This document shows positions 1 to 10,516 of a stretch of DNA of 41,524 bases, piece by piece. The first letter of the stretch is position 1. Each line of letters begins with the position of its first letter. The notes beneath the pieces are model-generated. The model saw only the letters and a program-made list of their open reading frames with translations. It did no database searches and was not told the origin of the DNA. The position numbers and the translations under genes were made by a program. This stretch comes from Symbiodinium natans (Eukaryota; Sar; Dinophyceae; Suessiales; Symbiodiniaceae), in contig CAJNDS010002428.1 of the NCBI GenBank assembly GCA_905221605.1, positions 391,607 to 433,130 of the forward strand, given 5' to 3'.

Positions 1-245
1 TTAGGGTTTAGGGTTTAGGGTTGGAGGGTTTATGGGGTTTAGAGGGGTTTATAGGGTTTATGAGGGCTTTCGGGTTGGAGGGTTTATAGGGTTTATAGGG
101 GTTTGTAGGGTTTATGAGGGTTTTTAGGGTTTAGGGTTTCGGGTTTATGAGGGTTTTAGGGATTATAGGGCTTGTAGAGAACTTTGGGTTTAGGGTCTTA
201 GGGCTTAGGGCTTAAGGTTTTACGTCCCCCTTAGTGTAGAGGGTT
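1..245 (+). repeat. Degenerate telomere-like TTTAGGG array
   Basis: Loose tandem of TTTAGGG and variants (TTTATGAGGG, TTTATAGGG, TTTCGGG) at the left edge. The copies are degenerate and similar arrays recur throughout the window, so this is read as interstitial or intronic repeat rather than a chromosome end. Confidence 0.85.
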
Positions 246-753
246 TAGGTTTCGAGGCACAGGTCGACAGAGCCGGGAATCTGCCTGAGATGTGCAGGTG
301 AGAGCACTACTAAGAAGTGCCATATGTTGCTGTGTCGTGCTGAAGCGAGTACAACCTTTTTTCTAGGAATAGAAGGGCAAGCCTGGTTTAACTACACAAG
401 CACGGAGGCAGCCGTTGGTATAAGCGATGAGTGGATGATGACGGTCTTGCACTGTTTGAGATGTCTTCCTGACTTGCTGGAGTCTGTGGGTAAGAGGCAG
501 ATAGGCGCGGACACAGCACCAACAGAAAAATGTGCCGGCAGAAGGGCCACATGAAGACGTACGAATGCACAGGGCACGGACTCTCCGCTTGCGTTCGCAT
601 GTCGTCTTGCCAAGTCCTTAAAGCTACAGCCACAGAAAGCAAGACTTTTGCCGCTGCTGCGCTCCTACATATCTGCATTCATTCATGTGTTTGCACACGA
701 AGCCCCCTAAGCCCTAAACCACACAACCCTAAACCCTAAAATCCTCGGTCCAG
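246..753. other. No supported gene; ends in CCCTAAA motifs
   Basis: Short overlapping reading frames exist on both strands but none has convincing composition or splice context. From about 703 the sequence turns into CCCTAAA-type motifs, which in this window typically precede an exon. Confidence 0.5.
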
Positions 754-774
754 GAGTCGATAGAAGTGCAACAG
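754..774 (+). CDS. Candidate 21-nt microexon
   Basis: Bounded by CAG| on the left and |GTGGCG on the right. It would encode ESIEVQQ in phase 0. CCCTAAA motifs lie just upstream and a TTTAGGG-type array starts about 25 bp downstream, the bracket seen around better supported exons. It is too short to judge alone and its partner exons are not identified. Confidence 0.25.
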
Positions 775-794
775 GTGGCGCACTCGCAAGGCAT

Positions 795-813
795 TGCGAT
801 TTAGGGTTAGGTT

Positions 814-859
<46 letters not shown>

Positions 860-1005
860 GGTCGAGGGTCGAGGGTTGAGGGTTGAGGGTTGAAGTGTTG
901 AGAGTTGAGGGTTGAGGGTTGAGGGTTGAGGGTTTAGGGTTTAGGGGTTAGGCCGGGTCTAGTGTTTAGGGTTTTAGGTTTTAGGGTTTAGGGATGCAGC
1001 AAAGG
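795..1005 (+). repeat. GGGTTGA / TTTAGGG array
   Basis: About 20 copies of the 7-mer GGGTTGA (a one-base variant of the telomere-like unit), turning into TTTAGGG at the right end. The homogenised variant suggests local expansion by slippage. Confidence 0.85.
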
Positions 1006-1406
1006 CCCTCGTTTTAGGGCTCTAAGGTCTTAGGCTGCATTAAAGCCTGACATGCGCTCACGCGCGCAATAATTGGGGCGGAGGGGTGCAAAAAAACTAG
1101 GCCACTTTTGAGGGTACTTGCTATATTGCAGAGCCTGTGTTTTTGGGCAAACCCGAGCGGTACCCAAACGGAGGGTCTTCTTAGTTTAGAGAGCCAAGTG
1201 CTCCAAATCGACTGCAAGCTCCAACCCATTTCACCTTTAGCATTTGGGGTTCGGGGGGAGGGGGGGGGAGGGGTAGGGCCCTCAAGCCTTAAAGCCTACA
1301 AACCTTTCTCTGTCCTTAGCAAACTTCTCTTAGCCACCTGCCCTGGTCTCGAAGAAGCATTAACCTCCGGGTTAACCTAGGCTTCAAGGACCCTAAACCT
1401 GGGCAG

Positions 1407-1456
1407 GCATGCACGTGTCAGCTGCCCTGAAGAATCACACTTACCATGGCCGAACA
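1407..1456 (+). CDS. Candidate internal exon, unknown protein
   Basis: CAG| acceptor, two leading bases, then 16 codons reading MHVSAALKNHTYHGRT, then |GTGACA donor. CCCTAAACC lies just upstream and TTTAGGG-type sequence near 1620-1685 downstream. No family recognised. Confidence 0.4.
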
Positions 1457-1840
1457 GTGACAGCGCCACTGCCGCCTTGATTGCAGTCTACAGGTTTGGT
1501 ACTTCAAACATTCCAGGGCTACAGGTCTTTCCTCATGCGTATGTTTGGTGCTGACGGGAATGCATGTGGGTTTTTGTCAGGCCCAGAACGCCCAGGTTCG
1601 GCTTTGCGGGGTTCGGGTCTTAGGGTTCAGGTTCACGAGGCGGGTTGCATGTTTGTTCTGAGATTAGAGTTTAGGCGTTAGGGTTCATCCCTTCCCCCTT
1701 TTATTAAACACCCCCGAATCATGAAAACACTTTCCGGAAAATCCTGCCGAAACCGACCTCGCCTTTTAAGCCCTATTCCGAATTAGGGAGTGGGGCTCCC
1801 AAAAGAAAACCAACCAACATCCTTGTGCCGGTCTGTGCGA

Positions 1841-1928
1841 GTGGGTGAGTGAGTTGAGTGAGTTGAGTGAGTGAGTGAAAGCCTCTGTTTGAGCCGTGCT
1901 GTGAAGCATGAGCTGGTCTCTGACTCTT

Positions 1929-1971
<43 letters not shown>
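1841..1971. repeat. GTGAGTGAGTTGA and (TC)n microsatellites
   Basis: About three units of GAGTTGAGTGAGT near 1841-1878, then a pure (TC)n tract at about 1930-1971. The minus-strand Arg/Glu-rich frame here is a product of this repeat. Confidence 0.9.
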
Positions 1972-1975
<4 letters not shown>

Positions 1976-2272
1976 CTAGATCCTAAATCCTTTTGACCCC
2001 AAACGTGACATTTGGATAAAAACCATCCCCCTGATGAAAACACATCTCGAGTTTCTGTTGGGGGGGGAGGGTCTCCCCCCGTTTATCAGGGGGAAGGGAT
2101 TAAGTGTCTAGGGGAACAAGGTGGGGCCAGTCTTGCAGCTACTGCTGCTGGCCGCATGAAAAACTGAACCCTTAGCAGTTTAGGGTTAGGATTTTCAGTC
2201 GCTTTTGGGATAGGGTCCCAAAGCCTGCATCCACAAACCGATTCCCGACCGGAGGTTCTTGCATTTTGCCAG

Positions 2273-2305
2273 CCCACCAAGAGCCCCCTGCTGAGGACAT
2301 CGAAC
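2273..2305 (+). CDS. Candidate 33-nt exon with consensus donor
   Basis: Lies between a CAG| acceptor and a strong |GTAAGA donor. Open in phase 0 (PTKSPLLRTSN) or with two leading bases (HQEPPAEDIE); the phase cannot be fixed without neighbouring exons. Confidence 0.35.
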
Positions 2306-2604
2306 GTAAGAGATCGTCAGCCATTCCACTACTTGGTCTCGAGCTGAGGATTGCGTTCGTTTGGGGAGGGGGGGCGGGGGAAACGCTGAGGTGCTGTTTG
2401 GATATCTCTTCTGGTTCTGGTAAGTTCTGGTAGATTGTATGCTTTATTTAGTTCCCCAACAAGTGATGGCTTAGTCTGCTGTATTTGCAAGAGAACGGGG
2501 GATCTTTCACGGAAACGCCTCCGCCCTAAATCATCGGCGAAACCTGCTGAGCCTTTCGCGTGTGGGTTTCTACGAATCATGTAGGAAGGGAACCCCATGC
2601 ACGA

Positions 2605-2793
2605 AATGCATCCTTCCCAGCCAAGGTCATTGCACAGAGATTGCCAACCAAAGTTATTATCTCCATCACGCCTGGTGCGGAAGACTACGTTGGAGGGTAT
2701 CAGACTCTTTGGCACAAACTGACGCCTCATGTGTACTGTGTACGTCATTTTCCTGCAACTCCCTACGGTTTCCTGCGCCTGTGCACACTTAAG
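2605..2793 (+). CDS. Candidate coding stretch upstream of a Pro/His/Tyr-rich exon
   Basis: One plus frame is open and protein-like (contains VIISITPGAEDY and YQTLWHKLTPHVYCVR) and stays open to a stop at 2883. Further right another frame looks coding, so either an intron or frame change occurs near the AAG at 2791-2793, or only one frame is real. A 186-codon minus-strand frame also overlaps. No family recognised. Confidence 0.35.
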
Positions 2794-2983
2794 GAACCAG
2801 TGGACCATGGCCAACCAGCAGCATTGGCAATGGCGGGCTTCCCCGTGGCACTGGCCTCCGCCTGCATGCGCACCCCCGCCTAGCCACACGGTGTCCTATG
2901 GCGCCTACCCTGGCCACCCCTACCCGCCCTACCCGCCTCATTACAAGCCGGAAGCCCACTTTCATCAGCCGGTGCCGTACTAG
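2794..2983 (+). CDS. Candidate terminal exon, Pro/His/Tyr/Trp-rich tail
   Basis: After a CTTAAG| acceptor one frame encodes a low-complexity tail rich in Trp, His, Pro and Tyr (HPYPPYPPHYKPEAHF near the end) and stops at TAG 2981-2983. TTTAGGG-type sequence begins about 12 bp later, then CCCTAAA at 3044-3073. Such PY-rich tails occur in RNA-binding and scaffold proteins, but no domain is visible. Confidence 0.45.
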
Positions 2984-3073
2984 CCTCGAGGGGTTTAGGA
3001 ACTTGATGTTTCGGGTTTAGGGCTCTCAGGAGATTTAGGTTACACCCTAACCACTAAACCCTAAACCCTAAAC

Positions 3074-3333
3074 TCTGGGCTCATATGGCTTCATCGGCTT
3101 GACAATACCTGCACCCCATGCAATGGCCATGGGTCACCAACGGAAGCGCGGGACTGAAATCCGACTCTTCTATATCCCCCTTGGGAATTATTTTTCTTAT
3201 TTTTGTTTGTATAAAACTCAAGAGGATATTAAAAATACTATTGTTAGCAAGGTTCTAAGGGGAGTGTAGTCTTGGACTACTGGGTAGCCCAGTGGTACCG
3301 GTAATTACCCTTTTTGTTGGTTCTGGGTTCCCT
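3074..3333. other. No supported gene
   Basis: AT-richer stretch with no convincing open frame, leading into an inverted-repeat element. Confidence 0.5.
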
Positions 3334-3467
3334 TAGAGTCAACTCCAGAAAAGTTGGAACATGATTTTAAGGATGATTAGAGCTGGGATTCCATTTAGTA
3401 TACTTTTTTGCTGTATGGGGGGGAAAAGGATGTTAAAGGATGTTCCAACTTTTTCGAGTTTACTGTA
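3334..3467. mobile_element. Tc1/mariner-like MITE, copy A
   Basis: Terminal inverted repeats read roughly TA-GAGTCAACTCCAGAAAAG on the left and the complement of TACAGTAAACTCGAAAAAGT on the right, with GGAACAT continuing inward on both sides. TA flanks both ends. CAGT next to a TA duplication is the hallmark of Tc1/mariner ends. No coding capacity (134 bp). A second copy is at 11808-11901. Confidence 0.65.
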
Positions 3468-3567
3468 TAAAGTAACCAACCCAAACAAAGGTGCCCTTAT
3501 TATAATGTGGCTACTGGGCTACTACGACTAGCATGGATCCTTGTAGGCACCCACCCGCCCCCCAGGA

Positions 3568-3694
3568 CTTGGGGTTTAGGGTTTAAGGTTTAAGGTTTAG
3601 GCTTTAGGGTTTAGGGTTTAGGAGGTTTGGGAGGTTTAGGGGGTTTAGGCTTTAGGGTCTAGGGTTTAGGGTTTAGGGTTTAGTTTTTAGGGCT
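3568..3694 (+). repeat. TTTAGGG array
   Basis: About 13 copies or variants of TTTAGGG in G-rich orientation on the plus strand. Confidence 0.85.
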
Positions 3695-3860
3695 GTTGCT
3701 TTTTCTTTTTTTGTAAGTTTTCTAGAGGGCGTGCTGTTGGAGGATTCCTAGCTGCTGCAAGCGAAGGACACGTGGCCCTCGTCGCCAGCGCAGCTTTATA
3801 TCCCTGAGACCATCTTGGAGGGCTAAGAGGCGGCAATCGCGCCACCTTGCTGTTGCTTAG

Positions 3861-3984
3861 TAGGGAATGAGTGAATGTGGTACGAGGTTTCGGGTTTAGG
3901 GTTTCGGGTTTAGGGTTCAGGGACCCTAATCTCTTACAGGGTATATATAGGGGGATATATGGTACCTCATTCCCTCATTCCCTA
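3861..3984. mobile_element. Inverted-repeat element enclosing telomere-like motifs
   Basis: The left arm TAGGGAATGAGTGAATGTGG-TAC (3861-3883) is nearly the reverse complement of the right arm (3961-3984). The interior holds TTTCGGG/TTTAGGG repeats and a TATATA-rich segment. It looks like a MITE or introner that carries telomere-like repeats. Confidence 0.55.
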
Positions 3985-4319
3985 CGAACCAACAGTAAGT
4001 CATGTAAAATCACATGGGCCGCTTGCACATTTAAGCACGGTAGGCCCTTTGGGAGAGGTTTCGCAGTATCCCTTTTTAGAAATCCAGAGGACATTGTTTA
4101 GGGTTTAGGGTTTAGGGAGCTGTATGGGCCAACCTGGTACCGTCTGGCATGCCCGAGCTGCATCAGGGCTCGATTTAGGAGCAATTCATGCACGCCCTCT
4201 TCGTCCAATACCATCAGCTCCGCTTGCTCTCGCCTGCCTTGTGCCTCAGAAAGGGCAGCAGCGGTGCGAACGCAGGCAGCTGGCAGCTGGGAAAAGTCGG
4301 GACCTGATGTTCGACAAGG

Positions 4320-4406
4320 AGCCCCTAAACCCCAAACCCCAAACCCCAAACCCTAAACCCGAAACCCCTAAACCCTAAACCCTAATTAAACCCTAAACCC
4401 TAAACC
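4320..4406 (-). repeat. CCCCAAA / CCCTAAA array
   Basis: C-rich orientation on the plus strand, about 11 units, with CCCCAAA variants followed by CCCTAAA. Confidence 0.85.
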
Positions 4407-4409
4407 GAT

Positions 4410-5674
4410 TATTGTGGTTGTGTTGGTGGCCCAGTGAGAGCTGGGAATCCTACATCTCAAGGGGCCCCGAAACAGGGCCCGAACTTCAATCTACTGAGCC
4501 CTCGACCCTAAGGATCCCTAAGGTATATACCAACAGCCCTCGATGATTATCTCTATTAAGGGTTGTTCGTATAAGGGGGAACCCAATATGTAGGCCTTAA
4601 GGGGCGTCAAGCCCTGGAACCCCGATGGCGCTAGGCAAGCCGCATTCGTCAGCAACCTCGTCAGCCCTAAAACCGAGTTTGGGTTCCCTGAAGGCTTATG
4701 GGGAAAAGGGGTGTTAGGGGATAGGGTTTTAGGTTTAGGGTTTTGAGGTTTACGGTTTCGGGCTTTGTTTGTTTTGATTTTTGGGCTTCAGGGTTCAGGC
4801 AAGTTACCACACACATGTCACGCGCGCGGGCGGGAAGGCTAGGATTTTTGGTTGCCTTGGTTCCCTGTTCTCCGTCGACCCCAAACCCAACCCACTGGGC
4901 GTCACGGATGAAGGGGATGAACCGAAGCCGAAGTCAAGCCCGAGTCACGGCCTAAATCCTTATCGGTTGGGCTTCCTAGATGGATTTGGGGGTTGGGGTT
5001 CGGTATAGGCTACGGGTTGCAGTAGGGTTGGTGGTTTTGAAAAGCTCACAGAGTCCCGAGAGGCCACCTCAAAAAAAGGGCTAAACCCTAAACCCTCAAC
5101 CCTAAATTCCCACCCGGCCTGCTAATCATGGGCTGTGGCCCCAAGGGACGGGAGAGGAACATAGCGGGTACATTCGCCAGTCTTTTGGGTAAGACTCGGA
5201 CATAGGTCATATGGGTACTTCCCAAAATCGGGGTACCCCTGTTATAACCCAAATCGAATAGTAGAATTCCCTTAGAAGGGACCCCCAAAAAAGGGTCCCC
5301 CTATTCTCGGAAACCACCATGTGAGAGTGCCTGCCGAGGACTGGACCCTTAACCCGGATTTCTTCGGCAAAGCTTGTTGGAGGGCCGCGTCAGCGACGAA
5401 GGCAGCTCCTTCCGGTAGGTTCCATACTGAGCTTGAGATTCGGGTGTATCTCCAAAATATTCATAGTGGACTGTAGTCCCTACTTCGGAGGGGTATAGCC
5501 CATCATTATCCTTATGGAAAGTCTGGCCGGGTTTGCAGTAGCGTAGCAGAATCTGTACCTCTACTGCACGTTCATCTAACACTATAGACCTTGTAAACCC
5601 TAGACTCTAAACCCTAAATCCAAAACTTAAACCTCAGATTCTGTCGGGGTTACACTGGGACACTGGTACTGCAG
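4410..5674. other. No supported gene; small inverted repeats
   Basis: No exon passes the splice-and-phase test. A likely decayed hairpin lies at about 4507-4577 (GGTATATACCAACAGCCCT against AGGGTTGTTCGTATAAGG). Telomere-like motifs occur at 4728-4745, 5083-5106 and 5595-5632. The minus-strand frame at 5349-5582 is open but unsupported. Confidence 0.45.
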
Positions 5675-5716
5675 GTGGCGAGAGCAGTTCCGGATTACTT
5701 GAACAGGAAAACGGCT
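5675..5716 (+). CDS. Candidate exon, unknown protein
   Basis: CTGCAG| acceptor then VARAVPDYLNRKTA in phase 0; the frame stays open to a TAA about 20 bp later, so the end at a GC-type donor (|GCATGT) is only one option. CCCTAAA-type motifs lie just upstream. Confidence 0.35.
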
Positions 5717-5877
5717 GCATGTTTTCTGCTGCCCTAAAGAAGTGCCAATAAAGAGTTCGAAAAGTCGATGCAATCCGCCAGCAAAATCCCATGACCTACC
5801 CTGCTGTTTGGGGGAAAGACTGGGCTCCGAGAACCCTAAGCCTTAAACCCTAAACCCTAAACCCTAGCGGCTATCAG

Positions 5878-5930
5878 GCATGCGGAAGCGCAACATGACC
5901 CTGAAACCGCAAGCCACACTCTTTCCTAGG
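5878..5930 (+). CDS. Candidate exon, basic peptide
   Basis: CAG| acceptor, two leading bases, 17 codons (MRKRNMTLKPQATLFPR) and a |GTGGTA donor. Immediately preceded by CCCTAAACCCTAAACCCTAG. Confidence 0.35.
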
Positions 5931-6045
5931 GTGGTAAAATGGGATATCCCCATACTTTGGGGTTAGACCCAAAACCCTATTGTGGTTAAACGTTTATACA
6001 GGGCCCCTTTGCATGTGACTCGCCATCCTCCCTGTTGAGTTGCAG

Positions 6046-6077
6046 GCGTTCTCGCCGGCAAGGCCCGATGAGAGTCG
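6046..6077 (+). CDS. Candidate short exon
   Basis: TTGCAG| acceptor, AFSPARPDES in phase 0, then |GTGGGT, the same donor hexamer as exon 6 of the flavoprotein gene. The frame stays open to 6223, so a longer exon is possible. Confidence 0.25.
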
Positions 6078-6261
6078 GTGGGTTAGGATCGATGCTGCAG
6101 TTGGGGAGGTAGCCTCTGTGGGACTGGGGAGCTTCGGGCGTATTGCTTTCAGGGTTCAGGGTTCGGGGTTCTTGCCACATGGAAGAAGAGCGTTTTGCGG
6201 GGCGATGGTTCTGCAACCTCTGTAGCAAGTTCTCCGCTGCATTGATTTAGGGCTTAAGGTT

Positions 6262-6505
6262 TGCCAGGTTTAGGGTTTTAGGGTTTAGGGTTTTTAGGGG
6301 TTTAGGGTTTTAGGGGTTTAGGGTTTTAGGGTTTTGGGGTTTTAGGGTTTTAGGGTTTTTGGGTTTTAGGGTTTTAGGGTTTTAGGGTTTTAGGGTTTTA
6401 GGGTTTTAGGGCTTTAGGGCTTTAGGGCTTTAGGGCTTTAGGGCTTTAGGGTTTTAGGGTTTTAGGGTTTTAGGGTTTTAGGGTTTTAGGGTTTTAGGGT
6501 TTATG
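6262..6505 (+). repeat. TTTTAGGG (8-mer) array
   Basis: About 28 units, mostly the 8-mer TTTTAGGG, with a run of GCTTTAGG variants at 6411-6445. This differs from the 7-mer that dominates elsewhere. TTTTAGGG is the Chlamydomonas-type telomere unit. Confidence 0.9.
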
Positions 6506-6833
6506 GGTCTCAGCTTCATGGTTTAAGGTTTCGCCCTCCAGGCAGGGACAGAAGCCCTCAACACTTGAAATGCATCGTTCGAGGTGCCCTAGCGATAGGG
6601 CCGTGTCGTGTTGTAACATCGGGTTCCCAAGTCCCCAGAGTCCAAGAGGAACCTCAAAGTTTGGACAAACCATACAGGAGTTGCAAAGATACTGTATTGT
6701 TGAAACTGGGCCCCGCTGTTCTGTTGAACTAGGCGCCCCGATGTTAGCCACGAGCCCTGTTCGAAAAACTCCAAACCCCAAACCCCGCAAACGCCAATGT
6801 AGAACGACCCCCCGTCCTCCCTCCTCCATCCTA

Positions 6834-6905
6834 CCCCCCCCCCCCCCCCCCCCCCCCAAACCCCAAACCCCAAACCCCAAACCCCAAACCCTAAACCCTA
6901 AACCC
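6834..6905 (-). repeat. Poly-C tract followed by CCCCAAA/CCCTAAA
   Basis: A run of about 24 C, then five CCCCAAA and two CCCTAAA units. Poly-C or poly-G runs recur near 10893, 14247, 14920, 21351, 23691, 27970 and 38082. Confidence 0.9.
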
Positions 6906-6923
6906 CTCCTCCAAGAACGCCAG

Positions 6924-6971
6924 GCCCGGCTCAAAAGAGTTTCCCATGGGTGGCTTTGGAATCGGGCAGAG
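6924..6971 (+). CDS. Candidate 48-nt exon
   Basis: CAG| acceptor, 16 codons in phase 0 (ARLKRVSHGWLWNRAE), |GTCTGG donor. Tightly bracketed by CCCTAAACCC (6890-6906) and TTTAGGG-type sequence from about 7015. No family recognised. Confidence 0.45.
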
Positions 6972-7508
6972 GTCTGGTGCCTAAGGTTGGGATTGCGTTC
7001 AAATTTAGAATCCTAGGGTGTAGGGCTTGGGGTTTGGGATTCGGGTTGAAGATCAGGACTTAGGGTTTGGAGGTGCAGAGTTTAGGTTTTGTTTGGACAC
7101 CCAGAATGTGTTTTTTTTTGGCAAAATCGCATCCACTTTCTCTGCGATACCTAACCTGAGAAGGACCCCGACAGACAGGATCTTGAGTCTTTAGAGAACT
7201 ACCCAGATTGTTAGTTTGGGGTTTAGGATTTAGGGCTCTGGGTTTCGGCATCCTTGCTCTGGCAATCGACTGGCGATGCGGGGAGGGGGAAGGGAGAGGA
7301 GGGGCTCACCAGGTCACTGTCCACCCATCTGACCTCACCTTCCCGCACCTTCCTACTTAAATCCTGCCAAATTAATCTACACCTCAGCTCGACTCTGTGT
7401 AAACCAACCCAAAACCATGCCTAAACCCCACCTTGCTTAGTCCCTACTGCCTTGCCCAGCGGGGGGACTTTACATAACATCACAGCAGAATGTAAAGTAC
7501 AGGGCCAG

Positions 7509-8322
7509 GCATGATTGCGGGAGCAACAGACGCGCGCATGTGCCAGGTATCTCCTTTTCGTTGGTGGGGGCCTCAGGTCTGCCAGGTCGACCCATCACGC
7601 CGCTTCATGGGGGTTCTGAGGGGGTTTTAGTGGGGCTGGGGGTTCTTAAGAGGGTTTTTAGGGCCGCAAAAATGCTTCGTGATTCCTGGTGACTCTGTGG
7701 GGGGTCATGGTCGTTCTGAAGGCTCGACACAAGAGACCCTATACTGCCATCCTTCGCAAGGTTTGCCGCTGGCCCTCTACTGCAGCGACTGCCCCCACCT
7801 CTACCAAATCTTGTTCGGCACTCAAGACTGGCTCAAAGGGTGGGGAGGTGCAGGGCTGAGGTTGTATTTGTGGGCTTACAGGAGGATATGTCCAATAGGA
7901 CTCGTCTGACATGCACTTCCGCACCTACTGCACATTCGACGAATGTGTTCGCGCTTCGCTTCGTGCAGGCTTGCGACCTTACCGAACAAAAGAGCGATCT
8001 TGTAGTGGTGCTTTAGACGACATCAAGAGCATAAATGCCCCAAGTCTTCCTTGACAACACCCTGCGTCTCGGTTCTTTCATGTTGCGCCTTGGATGGGAG
8101 CCGAGAACCCCTCAACCCCTCAACCCTGCATCGCAACGCTGGAACCCCCAAACCCTGCATCCTAAACCATAAACCGCGAACCCCAAATCCAAACTCCTAA
8201 CCTGGCGCTAATCCCAACTCCTAAGCCCTTAACACAAGCGCTGGGTTCAGAGGCAGCTGGAGTCCGAACTGAGACCCCCTGAAGCGGCCAAAAGCCTCCT
8301 CGAAAACGGGCGTTGTCGTGAA
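7509..8322 (+). CDS. Three linked exons of an unknown gene
   Basis: Exons read as 7509-7546 (two leading bases then MIAGATDARMCQ, donor GTATCT), 7969-8001 (acceptor TGCAG, ACDLTEQKSDL, donor GTAGTG) and 8251-8322 (acceptor TTCAG, 24 codons starting RQLESELRPPEAAKSLLENG, donor GTTGCA). All internal junctions are phase 0, so the pieces join without a stop. The third exon is Glu/Leu/Lys-rich and could be helical or coiled-coil. Upstream and downstream exons are not fixed; 6924-6971 and 9793-9840 are possible members. No domain recognised, and the exon chain is an inference. Confidence 0.4.
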
Positions 8323-8339
8323 GTTGCACTCAGTTGAAC

Positions 8340-9310
8340 CATTTCAAGCTTTCGGGCTTAAGATGTAGGGTTTTGGGTTGAGGGTTTAGGGTTGAGAGTT
8401 GAGGGTGTAGGGTGTAGGGTGTAGGGTTTAGGGTTTAGGGCTTAGGGTTTAGGGTTTAGCGTTCCCGAAAAAAACCAGCGGCAAGCCCAGGCAGCGCATG
8501 CGGGGATTGGCTTCTGGCGAAGGATCCGCGGTTGAGGGATTCAGGGTTTGAGTTTCAGGGTTTAGGGCTTTGGGTTTTGATTTTTGGGTTGAAGGTTTAG
8601 GGTTTAGGGTTTAGGTTTTTTAATGGGTTCTTTTGTAGGGATTTATGGGTTTGGGGATTGGAACGGTCAGGCACTTAGGATCCAGGAACTGTTTAAGCTA
8701 GGGTCTCCTAGCGAAGGAGCCCTGCTGACCACAGCAAATCTCCGGGCCGCGCAGTTGCCTCAGCTTCTTCAAATGAGGGTTTCCTAAACTCGGTGTACCT
8801 TACCTTATTGGGGTTCTTATTATAGGGGAATTCGATTATTTGGGGATCAAAATGGGGGTCCCCTGCTTTTCGTAAGAGCTTTTTCAAATATTTTCAAATG
8901 GGGGTTTACGATAATCGGGGTACCCTAATGGGTCCTAGAAGGGGATCCTACTATTTTGGGGTCCACATTAGGGGTCCCCCTATGTTCGTAAGCTCCCAAA
9001 TAAGTTCTTGAGGTTTAGGAGTTTAGGAGCTTTTGCCCTGCACACCCAAGAGTTTCCTAAACCCTGTCAACTGCCCAGAACCCTCAAACCAAACGCCGCC
9101 CTGAAGCCCAAAACCGACCTGAAGACCTCAAACCACCCTGAAACGCACCCTAAAACCCTAAAGCCTGAAACCCCGTGAACCACCCCAGAAACACAGCCCA
9201 CCCCAAAAAGCCTTAAGCCACCCTGAAGCGCATGAAAGCCCAAGAAAAACCACCCCTAAAGTCACCCTGAGCCACCCTGAAGCCCATGAAAGCCCAGCAA
9301 AAGATGCCCC
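8340..9310. other. Repeat-rich stretch without a supported gene
   Basis: TTTAGGG-type arrays at 8364-8460 and 8539-8630, a GGGG-rich stretch of decayed hairpins at about 8800-9000 (GGGGTCC/GGACCCC-like segments), then a CCACCCTGAAGCCC/CCCTAAAGCC field at 9050-9300. No exon passes the splice test. Confidence 0.5.
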
Positions 9311-9556
9311 AAAGCACGGGGTTTGGGTTTAGGGTTTAGGGTTTTGAGGTCCTAAAACCCTCAACCACATTACAGGCCCGAAGCCCGAAGCCGCGAAGTA
9401 GAAGCCCAAACCACCAAAGAAAATGGCACCAAGTCATGAGCCACTACTGGGCATCGGGTTTGTATACACAAGAGCGGGAGCTTCCAACAGGTGTGGCCCT
9501 CAACTTTGCAGTCAACCTTAAGCCGCGACCCTGAAGTAAGCCAGCAGGTCAACGAA

Positions 9557-9658
9557 GAGGAATTGAACCTCGGGTGCATAAGCAGGGTGTTTTTTGTTTC
9601 TGAAACAGCCACCCAACAGCGACCCAGCATTCGATGATTGCCTGACGACTGCGCCAGC
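9557..9658 (-). ncRNA. tRNA-like (SINE-type) pol III element
   Basis: On the minus strand a canonical A-box-like segment (GCTGGCGCAGTCGTCAGGC, 9640-9658) is followed about 70 nt later by GAGGTTCAATTCCTC (9557-9571), a perfect 4-bp T-stem with a 7-nt T-loop and a B-box match. No good anticodon arm is visible and the acceptor stem is weak, so a tRNA-derived SINE head or tRNA pseudogene is more likely than a working tRNA. Confidence 0.4.
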
Positions 9659-9792
9659 TCGCTCTCCAGTCCCTGCAAACCGCGCCGCATGGCAAGTAGT
9701 AAAACCCAACACCCAAAACTCAACCCTGTACCGCGACCTCAAACCCTTAAGCCCTAAACCCTAAACCCTTAAGTCCTAAAATCCCCTCGCAG

Positions 9793-9840
9793 CAGAGGCT
9801 CGACCACGACGGACGTGGCGGCCTCAGGAGCCGAAGTGCT
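9793..9840 (+). CDS. Candidate 48-nt exon
   Basis: CAG| acceptor, 16 codons in phase 0 (QRLDHDGRGGLRSRSA), |GTGACG donor. Bracketed by CCCTAAACCCTAAACCC (to about 9766) and TTTAGGG (from 9903). A second plus frame here is also open, so the reading frame is uncertain. Confidence 0.3.
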
Positions 9841-9902
9841 GTGACGCAAAAGTAGCGAGGAAAGCTACGGACCGGTTTGCTTCGTGGGAGGAGGAAAGGG
9901 AG

Positions 9903-10273
9903 TTTAGGGTTTAGGGGTTAGGTTTAGGGTTTAGGGTTTTTGGTTTCTGGTTTCTGGTTTAGGGTTTAGGTTTTAGAGTTTACGTAGGGTTTGGGGTCTA
10001 AGGGAGGCTTGCGACGTACGCGTGCAGGATCTTTCCGCAGGACTTCAGACAGTGGAGTTGTGTGAGAGGATCTTCCGGATTGTAGAAGAGGGCACGCACG
10101 CGAGGAAAGCCAGCTGACTCGGAACGGTTGGCTGTGATCCTTGCCTTTGGCCGCGCATGCTGCGGATTTGAGTCCTCGTTCTGCTGACCCCCGAGCCCTA
10201 AACCCTCAGCCCTCAAACCAGATCTTGTAACCCTAAACCCTAAACCCTAAGCCCCAAACCCCAAACCCCAAAG
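9903..10273. repeat. TTTAGGG array and CCCTAAA array facing each other
   Basis: G-rich motifs at 9903-9990 and C-rich motifs at 10196-10272, with 200 bp of unassigned sequence between. This is the intron-like G-first, C-last order described in the findings. Confidence 0.75.
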
Positions 10274-10410
10274 CCCGGCATTCGTTTTGAAATACGGCCT
10301 TCACCCGAGGCCCCTACTCTGTCAGGGCCTCGGACCTTCTCGGATCTTGTTCGAGACGACCCCTGCCATGACTCTGAAATCACCTACCCTGCTGTAACTT
10401 AAACTTACTA

Positions 10411-10516
10411 AGACCCGGAGTAGGCCCTTATTCCCTTTTCAGGGTTGGGGTTCCCTTATAATCCCCGTAAAAACGAGAAGGTTACCCCTTGTTATTCCTA
10501 GGTTACTCCTGGGTCT
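10411..10516. mobile_element. Short inverted-repeat element, family 1 copy A
   Basis: Ends AGACCCGGAGTA and TACTCCTGGGTCT are imperfect inverted repeats. The interior (CCCTTATTCCCTTTT...GGGTTCCCTTATAA) is shared with 12469-12591. It has no coding capacity and behaves like a MITE or introner. Confidence 0.5.

Noticed and set aside
1-245. Chromosome-end telomere
   Set aside because: Units are degenerate and similar arrays in both orientations occur across the whole window.
1783-2043. Arg/Glu-rich minus-strand protein
   Set aside because: Generated by the (TC)n microsatellite.
6494-6934. Gly-rich 146-codon minus frame and its plus counterpart
   Set aside because: Translation of poly-C and CCCCAAA repeats; the supported part is only the plus exon 6924-6971.
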